Assembly: GCF_000173915.1 (NCBI RefSeq)
Contig: NZ_ACDZ02000014.1
Coordinates: 496,001 to 560,000 of the forward strand
Length of the DNA stretch: 64,000 bases
Direction of reading: 5' to 3'
From: Gemella haemolysans ATCC 10379
GTDB taxonomy: Bacteria > Bacillota > Bacilli > Staphylococcales > Gemellaceae
Position 1 is the first letter of the stretch, and each line of letters opens with the position of its first letter. Below, piece by piece: positions 10,209-21,000 of this stretch. Under the pieces are notes generated by a model. That model searched no databases and was not told where the DNA came from. It was given only the letters and a program-made list of their open reading frames with translations. The position numbers and the translations under genes were made by a program.

Positions 10209-10381
10209 GGGGATGCCCCAAAGTCATAAATTTTAAAAAAAGTTTATATGAGAACTCATAGACGCAGTGGTTTATTGATATCTAAACACGCTTTGTAAAA
10301 GTTTTTTAGATATCAATAAACTTTGCGGGGGTGACTCGACAAAATCGTTTTCTCTGAAATCACGATTTTTCAGTCACTCCC
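10209..10381. repeat. Compound hairpin repeat (MITE-like)
   Basis: The stretch is built of nested inverted repeats: GGGGATGCCCC at 10209-10219; TATGAG/CTCATA near 10247; a perfect 17-bp stem GTTTATTGATATCTAAA (10270-10286) with its complement at 10305-10321; and GGGGGTGACT (10327-10336) with AGTCACTCCC (10372-10381), enclosing AAAATCGT/ACGATTTT. No coding frame is present. The composition is more G/C-rich than the surrounding spacer. It resembles a non-autonomous mobile repeat or the end remnants of an insertion sequence, and the last hairpin could also terminate transcription from recA. Confidence 0.6.
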
Positions 10382-10397
10382 TTTTATTTTGAAAATA

Positions 10398-10406
10398 TGA
10401 TAAAAT
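10398..10406 (+). promoter_or_regulatory. Candidate extended -10 promoter for pcrA
   Basis: TGA followed by TAAAAT (10401-10406) lies about 30 bases before the pcrA start. No -35 is evident because the hairpin repeat ends 16 bases upstream. Confidence 0.4.
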
Positions 10407-10436
10407 ATTATTAGAGAATGAATAGGAGAAATAATA

Positions 10437-12620
10437 GTGAATTTAGTACAAAATATGAATGATAATCAGCTAAAAGCTATATTAAAAACAGAAGGTGCCG
10501 TAATGGTTATAGCTGGAGCAGGTAGTGGTAAAACTCGTGTTTTAACAAATAGAATAGCTTATTTAATTTCTGAGAAAAATATATTAGAAAATAATATCTT
10601 AGCTATTACCTTTACCAATAAAGCTGCTAAGGAAATGAAAGAAAGAATATATGCTCTAGTTGGTGAAACTTCAAAATATATTTGGATAAACACATTCCAC
10701 TCTATGTGTGTAAGAATTTTACGTCAACACATAGAACTTTTAGGATATAACAAAAACTTTACAATACTTGATACAAGTGAGCAAAAAAGTATTATAAAAA
10801 ATATTGTTAGGTCTTTAGACTTATCAGAAGATGCATATCAACCAGCTAACGTATTAAAAATTATTTCAAATGCAAAGAATAGTTTAGTTTCTGTAAAAAA
10901 AATGAGAGAACAATCTCGTTTTGGGTTCATGAAAAACGTAGCAGAAATTTATGCACACTACCAAAGTTATTTAAAGAAAAATAGTGTTTTAGACTTTGAC
11001 GACTTAATGCTAAAAACTATTGTATTATTTAAAAAATTCCCCGAAGTTTTAGCGATTTATCAAAATCAATTCCAATATATTCATGTTGATGAGTATCAAG
11101 ATACTAACGTTATTCAATATAGATTAATTAAGATGTTATCTGCTGTTCATAAAAATGTGTGTGTGGTTGGTGATGATGATCAAAGTATTTATAGCTGGCG
11201 TGGTGCATGTAGTGATAACATAATAAATTTCGAAAAAGATTTTGACGATGTTGAACTAGTGTTCCTTGACCAGAACTACCGTTCTAATTCAACAATTCTT
11301 GATGCTGCTAATGCGGTAATTAAAAATAATACTGATAGAAAAGAAAAAGAGTTGTGGTCTGAAAATAAAGGTGGAGGCAAAATATCTGTTTACGCTGCTT
11401 CTAATGATAAAGATGAAACAGATGATATTGCTAAAAAAATACTTGAATTGAAAAAAGAAGGTATTGATTATAAAGATATTGCAATTTTATATCGAGCTAA
11501 CTACCTGTCACGTCAAATGGAGAATTCATGTTTATCTTTCGGAATACCATATAAGTTAATTGGTTCTCTAAAATTCTTACAACGTCAAGAGGTACGTGAT
11601 TTACTTGCTTATTTAAACGTTATTGTTAATAGAGCTGACGAGTTTAGTTTAAGAAGAATTATTAATGTACCAAAAAGAGGTGTTGGTGCTAGTTCAATGG
11701 ATAAAATTGACAAGTATGCAGAGCAATACGGTATTTCTTTATTCGAAGCTTTAAAGAATATCGAAGCAATAGGAGTCTCTAAAAAAATAGTAACTAACAT
11801 CAAATTACTAACTAATCTAATTGAAAAATATTCAGAAGTAGAAAGGTACGCAATAGATGAGTTAATTATTGGAATTTATAAAGATTCAGGTTATGAGACT
11901 ATGTTAAAAGAATCTAATGATCCTTATGCAGAAAGTAGAATTGAGAATATTTCTGAGTTAGTATCTTCTGCTAAACAATTCTCTAGTATGAATGATAGCC
12001 TGATTGACTTTATTTCGGAAATGTCATTAACTTCTGATTCTGATGATGAAAACCAAGAAGATGCAGTGGTACTTTCGACAGTTCATGCTTCAAAAGGATT
12101 AGAGTATAAAGTAGTCTTTATAATGGGGTTAGAGGAGAATTTATTCCCATCTATCAGAGATGCTGAGAGTAGCGCTGATGAGAAAAATAAGATGGAAGAA
12201 GAGCGTCGATTAGCCTATGTTGCTATTACTCGTGCAAAAGAAAGATTATTTATGTCTTATGCAAATAGACGAATGCAATTTGGTTCTATTAAAATGAATA
12301 AACGTTCTAGATTCTTAGATGAAGTTCCTAACAAACTAATGCATTTTGAATCTTCATTTGGAGGAAGTTTTGAAAGTACTGATTCAAATATAGAGCAAGC
12401 TAATAAATTTATTAGCAAACTTAGTCCAAAAATTAAAATTTCAGAGAAACCTAAGTCTTCAGTTAGTACAAATTATAGTGTAGGTGACACTGTACTTCAT
12501 AAGAAATTTGGAGATGGTAAAGTCTTAAACATATCTAAGGATAGTGTAAAAGTTGAATTCAGTGAGGTTGGTGTAAAAACTTTATTAATTGAGTATGCTA
12601 ATCTGACTAGAAAGGATTAA
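10437..12620 (+). CDS. pcrA: ATP-dependent 3-prime to 5-prime DNA helicase PcrA/UvrD
   Basis: SF1A helicase acting in excision repair, plasmid replication and removal of RecA filaments. The motifs are intact: Walker A AGAGSGKT near residue 27, motif Ia TFTNKAAKEM, DEYQDTN, GDDDQSIYSWRGA, VHASKGLEY and VAITRAKERL. The C-terminus ends in a Tudor-like RNA-polymerase-binding segment (VGDTVLHKKFGDGKV). The start is GTG at 10437 behind AGGAGA; the first codons VNLVQNMND fit the family. The length is 727 residues. ligA follows after 6 bases, the usual Firmicute pcrA-ligA pair. Confidence 0.96.
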   Translation: MNLVQNMNDNQLKAILKTEGAVMVIAGAGSGKTRVLTNRIAYLISEKNILENNILAITFTNKAAKEMKERIYALVGETSKYIWINTFHSMCVRILRQHIELLGYNKNFTILDTSEQKSIIKNIVRSLDLSEDAYQPANVLKIISNAKNSLVSVKKMREQSRFGFMKNVAEIYAHYQSYLKKNSVLDFDDLMLKTIVLFKKFPEVLAIYQNQFQYIHVDEYQDTNVIQYRLIKMLSAVHKNVCVVGDDDQSIYSWRGACSDNIINFEKDFDDVELVFLDQNYRSNSTILDAANAVIKNNTDRKEKELWSENKGGGKISVYAASNDKDETDDIAKKILELKKEGIDYKDIAILYRANYLSRQMENSCLSFGIPYKLIGSLKFLQRQEVRDLLAYLNVIVNRADEFSLRRIINVPKRGVGASSMDKIDKYAEQYGISLFEALKNIEAIGVSKKIVTNIKLLTNLIEKYSEVERYAIDELIIGIYKDSGYETMLKESNDPYAESRIENISELVSSAKQFSSMNDSLIDFISEMSLTSDSDDENQEDAVVLSTVHASKGLEYKVVFIMGLEENLFPSIRDAESSADEKNKMEEERRLAYVAITRAKERLFMSYANRRMQFGSIKMNKRSRFLDEVPNKLMHFESSFGGSFESTDSNIEQANKFISKLSPKIKISEKPKSSVSTNYSVGDTVLHKKFGDGKVLNISKDSVKVEFSEVGVKTLLIEYANLTRKD

Positions 12621-14617
<1,997 letters not shown>

Positions 14618-14618
<1 letters not shown>

Positions 14619-14893
14619 TGGATAATAAATTACCTTATAAAGTTTTTGGTATTGTTATTGTATTCGTATCAATAATTACATTTTTCATTATGAACTACAA
14701 TTCAGTACCAGTATCATTAATATTTTTTACAGTTAAATTACCTTTAACAATTTTATTCTTCGTATGTTTCTTTATGGGAATATTAGCTGCCAGCTTGTAT
14801 TGGTATCAAAAGTATAAAAGTTTAGTAAAAAAATACGAAAGAACAGAAAAATTATTATTTACAAAAGAAAAAATAGAAGATAAAAAAGAATAA
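14618..14893 (+). CDS. LapA-domain (DUF1049) small membrane protein
   Basis: A 91-residue protein with two predicted membrane helices (about 8-28 and 41-63) and a charged cytoplasmic tail that looks helical (KYKSLVKKYERTEKLL). The NYNSVPVSLIFFTVKLPL stretch between the helices matches the LapA/YrvD-like family. Firmicute homologues often sit next to recJ; here it lies between ligA and recJ, with a one-base stop-start overlap with ligA. The function is unknown; in proteobacteria LapA homologues work in envelope assembly. Confidence 0.75.
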
Positions 14894-14924
14894 ATGATAA
14901 CTTTTTAAGAAAAGAGGTGAGAAA

Positions 14925-17186
14925 ATGGGCATAAAATATAACTGGATATATCCAAATTATGATGAAAATTTTATTAAAGAATTAGAATCATATAGTATTT
15001 CAAAAAATATCGCTAAAATATTAAATGCAAGAAATATTACAGATATGACTTCTGTTAAAAAGTATTTTTCTGATGAATATGAAGAAGGTTATGATCCATT
15101 TTTAATGCATGATATGCAAAAAGCTGTAGATAGGATAAATGAAGCTATAGAAAATGAAGAAAAAATTCTTGTCTACGGAGATTATGATGCGGATGGAATT
15201 ACATCAACAGTATTATTAGTAGAGACATTAATATCTATGGGGGCAAATGTATCATCCTATATTCCAAATCGATTTGAAGAAGGATATGGACCAAACAAAG
15301 AAGCTTTTACAAAGATTATTGATTCAGGAATAACTCTAATTATTACTGTCGACAATGGAATTGCAGGTGTAGAAGAAGTTGATTTAGCTAATGAATTAGG
15401 TTGTGATGTTATTGTGACAGACCACCATAAAATTCAAGATACTATACCTAATGCATATGCAATAATTCATCCTGAACATCCAGAAGGTAACTATCCATTC
15501 AAGAAATTAGCTGGAGTAGGTGTTGCTTTTAAACTAGCCCACGCATTATTGGAAATCTTTCCTGATTTCTTATTGGATTTAGTTGCAATTGGTACAATAG
15601 CTGATATGGTCTCAATTACAGATGAAAATAGAATATTTGTAAAACAGGGACTAGAATTAATAAATGAAGATCCTCGAATAGGTCTTAAGATGTTACTTGA
15701 ACTATCAGGTATAGATACAAAAATCGATGAGCAAACTGTAGGTTTTTATATAGCACCTAAATTAAATTCTATTGGTAGAATGGATAGCGCTAAATTAGGT
15801 TTAACTTTTCTTATGGCAGAAGAGCCTGTAACAGCGAGAGCTTTAGCTGAACAGATTGAACAATATAATATTCAACGAAAACAGGTTACAGAAGACATAG
15901 TAAAAGATGTAATAAGTAAAATTGAAAATTCAGAAAAAAAACAAAAGAATGTTATTATGGTTTCTGGTGAATACCACGAAGGTGTACTAGGCATCGTAGC
16001 ATCGAATATTGTTGAAAAGTACCAAAAACCAGTTTTTATTATGAACGAAAAAGAAGGGGTTCTTAAGGGTTCTGCGAGAAGTATTTTTGATTTTAATATC
16101 TACGTAGCAATGAACAAAATATCAGATTTATTCTTAGCATTCGGTGGTCATACATTGGCTGCTGGTTTCTCTTTTGAAAAATCTAATTTTGAAAAGATTG
16201 AAGAATTTTTAGATAATGAATTTGAAGAATTTAAACAAAATAATAATTTGAAAGCTAATAAGAATATCGATATTGTTACTTCACTAGAGGATATTAGTTA
16301 TCAATTTCTAAATTCATTAGATGCTCTAAAACCATATGGTATGGATTTTGAAAAACCTACTGTATTAATAGAAAATGCAATGGTTCTGAATAAAGCATAC
16401 TTTGGTTCTGAAAAACAATATTTAAGATTAACAATAGCAGATGAGGTTGGAAATTTAGATTGTATTACTTTCAAAGACAGTGTAACTTTTGATAAAGTTG
16501 AGAAAAACGATATTATTGACTTAGTGTGTAACATAGATAAAAATAACTTTAATGGTCGTACAAAATTACAGGCTCATATTATAGATATACATATTAAAGA
16601 GTTTTTATTCGAAGATTTGAGATTCATAAACTATGATATTGCAAATATTGATATCAATTGTTTAAAACTCTCTAAATACAAAGATGATAAAGATAATAAT
16701 TTCTATCAATATAAGGATTTAGATAGCTTAATAGACGAGGAATTTGAATATATTTATTTACTAGATATACCAACTTCTAAGGAATATCTATACAAAATAA
16801 TAAATCTAAAACCTAAAAAAGTGTTTTTAATATGTGAAGAGAAGCAAGTTTTATCTGACGTATATCTTATTGATAAAAATAGATTAATTAAATTATTTAA
16901 TCTAATACTTTCAACAAATAACAAACAAATAAATGTAGCTCAACAATTAGATAAATTACTAGCGGTATTAAAAACAAATGTTGATAGTTTAAAAATTATG
17001 ATTCAAATTTTTAAAGAACTAGAGTTAATTAATTTTGTAAATAACACTATAATACTTAATCCAGATTATAAAACTGTTGATTTGAAAAAATCATCAAGTT
17101 TTATAAGTATGGAAAATATATTTGAAGTTGAAAACTTACTTTTAAAAGAGAGTATTACTAATATTAATAAAATACTTGAAGTTTAA
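14925..17186 (+). CDS. recJ: Single-stranded-DNA-specific exonuclease RecJ
   Basis: 5-prime to 3-prime exonuclease in RecF-pathway recombination and excision repair. The DHH motif (YGDYDADG from about residue 84), TDHHK near 165 and the DHHA1 domain with GGHTLAAGFSF are intact. An OB-fold region follows, and a Firmicute-type C-terminal extension runs to residue 753. AAGAGGTGAG precedes the ATG. In staphylococci recJ is followed directly by apt and relA. Here apt is 5.9 kb downstream, separated by a thioredoxin-like gene, a giant surface-protein gene and two minus-strand genes. Confidence 0.95.
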   Translation: MGIKYNWIYPNYDENFIKELESYSISKNIAKILNARNITDMTSVKKYFSDEYEEGYDPFLMHDMQKAVDRINEAIENEEKILVYGDYDADGITSTVLLVETLISMGANVSSYIPNRFEEGYGPNKEAFTKIIDSGITLIITVDNGIAGVEEVDLANELGCDVIVTDHHKIQDTIPNAYAIIHPEHPEGNYPFKKLAGVGVAFKLAHALLEIFPDFLLDLVAIGTIADMVSITDENRIFVKQGLELINEDPRIGLKMLLELSGIDTKIDEQTVGFYIAPKLNSIGRMDSAKLGLTFLMAEEPVTARALAEQIEQYNIQRKQVTEDIVKDVISKIENSEKKQKNVIMVSGEYHEGVLGIVASNIVEKYQKPVFIMNEKEGVLKGSARSIFDFNIYVAMNKISDLFLAFGGHTLAAGFSFEKSNFEKIEEFLDNEFEEFKQNNNLKANKNIDIVTSLEDISYQFLNSLDALKPYGMDFEKPTVLIENAMVLNKAYFGSEKQYLRLTIADEVGNLDCITFKDSVTFDKVEKNDIIDLVCNIDKNNFNGRTKLQAHIIDIHIKEFLFEDLRFINYDIANIDINCLKLSKYKDDKDNNFYQYKDLDSLIDEEFEYIYLLDIPTSKEYLYKIINLKPKKVFLICEEKQVLSDVYLIDKNRLIKLFNLILSTNNKQINVAQQLDKLLAVLKTNVDSLKIMIQIFKELELINFVNNTIILNPDYKTVDLKKSSSFISMENIFEVENLLLKESITNINKILEV

Positions 17187-17208
17187 TGTAAATTAGAAGG
17201 AGATTTAA

Positions 17209-17835
17209 ATGAAAATTTTATACTTTTGGGATGCGTACTGTGGTTGGTGTTATGGATTCGATAAAATATTCACTAAATTTTATGAAAATCATTCAAATGT
17301 AGAAATTGAAATAATTTCTGGTGGATTATTCTTTGGTGATAATAGTAAAAAAATCAAAGAATATGGATATTTCCAGGAAGGAAATAAAAAGATATCTGAA
17401 ATGTATAATGTAGAATTTGGAGAAAAATATAACAAAGTACTTGAAGAAGGTGAAATGGTATTAAACTCTGTTCATCCTGCAATTGCTATGGATATTGTAA
17501 AAGAGCTAATTCCTAATTCACAAACATTACACTTTGCTTATGACATTCAATGTAAATTCTTTATTGAAGGAAAAAGTCTTAGTGATGTTCAAACATATGT
17601 TGAATTGTGTGAAAAATATGGACTAGATAGCTATGATCTTGCTCTAAAATTAACAATTGCGTTTAAAAATTCTAATCTTATTCACCCTGATTTTATAAAA
17701 ACACTTAACTATGGGATTGAATCTTATCCAACAGCTGTTGTGGAAAAAGATGGAGAATACTATGATTTAAGAGGATATGCAACAGAGCCTGAAGACATTG
17801 AAACTCACTATGATTTAATCACTAAAAGATTTTAA
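17209..17835 (+). CDS. DsbA-family thioredoxin-like protein (COG3531 type)
   Basis: A 208-residue thioredoxin-fold protein with the redox motif C11-G-W-C14 near the N-terminus (LYFWDAYCGWCYGF) and an all-helical insert, as in the DsbA/FrnE/2-hydroxychromene isomerase superfamily. SYPTAVVEKDG near residue 165 is the cis-proline loop. It has no signal peptide, so a cytoplasmic oxidoreductase or chaperone role is likely. It differs from the Spx adaptor SpxH/YjbH in its active-site context. GAAGGAG precedes the ATG, and the gene follows recJ by 22 bases with a strong terminator after it. Confidence 0.8.
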   Translation: MKILYFWDAYCGWCYGFDKIFTKFYENHSNVEIEIISGGLFFGDNSKKIKEYGYFQEGNKKISEMYNVEFGEKYNKVLEEGEMVLNSVHPAIAMDIVKELIPNSQTLHFAYDIQCKFFIEGKSLSDVQTYVELCEKYGLDSYDLALKLTIAFKNSNLIHPDFIKTLNYGIESYPTAVVEKDGEYYDLRGYATEPEDIETHYDLITKRF

Positions 17836-17888
17836 TTTTTAATATTAATTATTTTTTCATTGTGGCAATTTTATGAACGAAATTTACT

Positions 17889-17958
17889 AGGGGAAATTCC
17901 TATGAATTCAGTATTTTATATGCTAAATTCATAGGAATTGCCTCTAATTTTTTTTTAT
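17889..17958 (+). terminator. Terminator after the DsbA-like gene
   Basis: A 20-base, nearly perfect stem (17889-17908 with 17926-17945) is followed by about 13 T residues. It separates the pcrA-recJ operon from the surface-protein gene. Confidence 0.85.
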
Positions 17959-17973
17959 TTTTAACGTTTTCAC

Positions 17974-18002
17974 TTGTATCTTTTATCCTGTTGTAGTATA
18001 AT
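17974..18002 (+). promoter_or_regulatory. Promoter of the HID/NEAT surface-protein gene
   Basis: TTGTAT (17974-17979), a 17-base spacer and a consensus TATAAT (17997-18002). The predicted start site falls just before the Fur-box-like sequence. Confidence 0.75.
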
Positions 18003-18018
18003 ATAACTATCATTAATC

Positions 18019-18037
18019 GATATTGATTATCATTGTT
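18019..18037. promoter_or_regulatory. Fur-box-like operator
   Basis: Matches the 19-bp Fur consensus (GATAATGATAATCATTATC) at 15 of 19 positions; the core reads TTGATTATCATT. It begins about 17 bases downstream of the -10 and ends before the ribosome site, a position where a bound Fur dimer would block transcription under iron sufficiency. The downstream gene encodes haem-capture domains, which supports the call. Which Fur-like protein acts here is not known from this window. Confidence 0.6.
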
Positions 18038-18053
18038 TTTATGGAGGAACATC

Positions 18054-21000
18054 ATGAATAAAAAATATAATAATAAACTAATAATTGGATTAGCAGTACC
18101 TATCTGTTTAAGTATAGGTTCTGTAGATTTCAATAATTCTAAATTTAGTCTTAATTCTAATGTAGTTTATGCACAAGATCAACAGAGTACAGGATTAAAG
18201 ATTTATGAACCAGAAATTGGTGCTAGCGGATCTTTAGAATTCACTATCGAAGCTCAAGATACATCAGATACAATATTTAATAAGTATTGGAAAAAAATTG
18301 ATAAAGTATTAATTGATGGAAAAGATTTTGGGTTTAATAGTGAATCTTCTACTTCTAAAAATTATACATTATATGATTCTACCGTATATATTAATAATAA
18401 AGACATAGAGGCGTATTATAATAAACAAAATAAACACAAAATTGAATTTATTTTTAAAGATGGTTCAAAAGCTGTATATGAAGATAAAGGATATGTAGAT
18501 CCAACCGCTAAACCAAAATTAATTAGTGATGGTCTAAAAATTTTAGAACCACAAATAGATAACGATTCTCTAATCTTCTTCTTGGAAGGTTCTGATCTTT
18601 ATAAAAACTACTGGTCAAAAGTAACTAAACTTACAGTAGATGGAAAAGATTTCGGATTCGATAAACAAAATACAAATAGTAAATATTATAAACTTTACGA
18701 TGGTCAAGTTACTGCTGCAGATAAAGCTATTACTGAACATTACAAAAAACAAGATAAGCACAAAATTGAGTTTACATTTGAAGATGGTTCTAAAACAACA
18801 TATGAGGATACTGGTTATGTAGAGCCAAGTAATGATACACCTACACCATCAAAAGAAACTGATACTAACAAACCAGCTTCAAATGCTAAATATACTATTT
18901 CTAAATTAGATCAAGGTAAAAACTGGAAAGATGAAAAACACTTAACTTTAGAGTTATCTGATACATCTGTTTATGATAATTTTGTTGAAGAAATAGCAAG
19001 TGTAACTTTAAATGGAACTACTGTGACTAAAGATGTATTCAAAGATAAAGTAGAAACATCAAAATATCTTGGAATTAGAATTTTTAACGAAGATTTAGTA
19101 AAAGCGCTAAAAGATTCAGATAATAAACTAGAAGTTAAACTTGTTGATGGAACTATAATTTCATATCCAACAGCAACTGATAAAAAAGAAGAGACGAAGC
19201 CTACAGAACCAAAGCAAGAGACACCTACAACTAGTGTTTCATATGCCCAAAAAGACCTTGTTTCTAAAGTAGAGAAAAATAGTTATGCTGATGAATTAAA
19301 TATTACACTTGTTAATGGATTTAAACCGGAAGATGTTCTTAAAAATACTAAAGAAGTAATTATTAACGGAAAATCATTTGATAAATCACTATTCAGTAAA
19401 AACTGGAAAGATCAAATAGTTACTTTCGATGATGGTGGAGAAAGTCTTAAAGCATTTAAAGCTTGGAACTTTGATGGAGATAATACAATTGTATTTAAAG
19501 CAAATGACGGTAGCGAAAGTAAAACATATACTACTGGTAATAAAGTAGTTGAAGAAAAACCAACGCCAGAAAAAACTCCTGAAAAACAAGAAGAAAAAAC
19601 TTATTCACTTACTGATAAATTAGAAGATGGTGAATATACTTTAGGATTTAACGCTTTATACGCTGATGGAAGACAAGGAACTTCAATGTTAGAAGGATTC
19701 TTTGATAAAAATGTAAAATTAGTAGTTAAAGATGGGAAAATGAGTATAACAATGTTAAATACTTTATTTGCTCACGGATTATATGATTTTGCTATTCAAA
19801 ATAAAGGTAAATGGGAATCAGGTGTGAAAGAGAACTTTGGTGAGAAGAACTCTGCGGGACAATATGACAGAGCATTATTTACACTTCCGGTTGAAGATCT
19901 AGACCAAGTACACTTAGGTGGTGTTATAGTTTCTTATATGGGATCTCTAGAAAGTGATAAAGGAAACTTTGATAAATATACTACAGTTAAACTTAAATTT
20001 AAACCTGAGATCAAAAAAGGCTGGAATGGATTTGAATTAGTAGAGAAAAATAATGAAGAACGTAAGAAAAGCGACGACTTACTTCAGAAGAAATTAATAG
20101 CTAATGGGGTAGATGCTAATAACGATGGTAAAGTAACTGAAGATGAATTAAAAAACTTTACTGGTGATATTAATATTGGATCATTAGAAATTGATGGGAA
20201 AGTTGATAAAGGGGCTATTTATAATCTTGATTTACTAAAACACATGGGACCTGGTGTTAAATCATTCTCATCTGATAGTAACAATTTCGGTGAATTGCCT
20301 GAAGATTTATTCAAAAATGCAGTTAATATTGAGCGTATTAACTTAGGAGGAAATGGTGTTACTAAACTACCTGAAAACCTATTTGCTAATAACAAAAAAT
20401 TAAAAACTGTGAACTTATCTTCTAACAACTTAGGTAATATACCAGAAGGTTTATTTGCAAATAACTCTGAATTAGAATCTGTTGAATTCAGTCAATCATG
20501 GTTATCAACATTACCAGCGAATGTTTTTGCTAATAATAAAAAGCTGAAAACTGTAAGTTTATCAAATAATAAGATTGTTTCACTTCCAAATGATTTATTT
20601 AAAAATAATACAGGTTTAACATTCTTATCTGTAACTGACAATGAACTTACTAAACTTCCTGACAGTGTTGCTAATTTAACTTCTTTAACACAGTTATATG
20701 CGGCTAACAACAAATTAACATCACTTCCAGAAAATGGAGTTAATTTCACTAAATTAAATACTCTTGCTTTAAATAACAACCATATTTCTAGTTTATCTGA
20801 TGATTTATGGAAAACTCTAGCTAAAAATAAAGCAACTGTAAGATTAGTTAACAACCAAATTAGTAATATACCATTAGAATTAATTAAAGCAAATGGTAGT
20901 CTACATATCCTTGATATTGCTAATAACAATTTACCAGCAACATTACCGTATAATGATTCTGACACAAAACTATTAGGAATTTCTCCTGAAGTAACACAAG

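Noticed and set aside
17961-17979. cre-like (CcpA) sequence TGAAAACGTT at the surface-protein -35
   Set aside because: The two sides match the cre consensus with at least two mismatches, including key positions; in AT-rich sequence this is expected by chance.
20492-20965. 157-codon minus-strand frame opposite the LRR region
   Set aside because: Its regularity mirrors the leucine-rich repeats on the plus strand; no promoter or ribosome site supports it.
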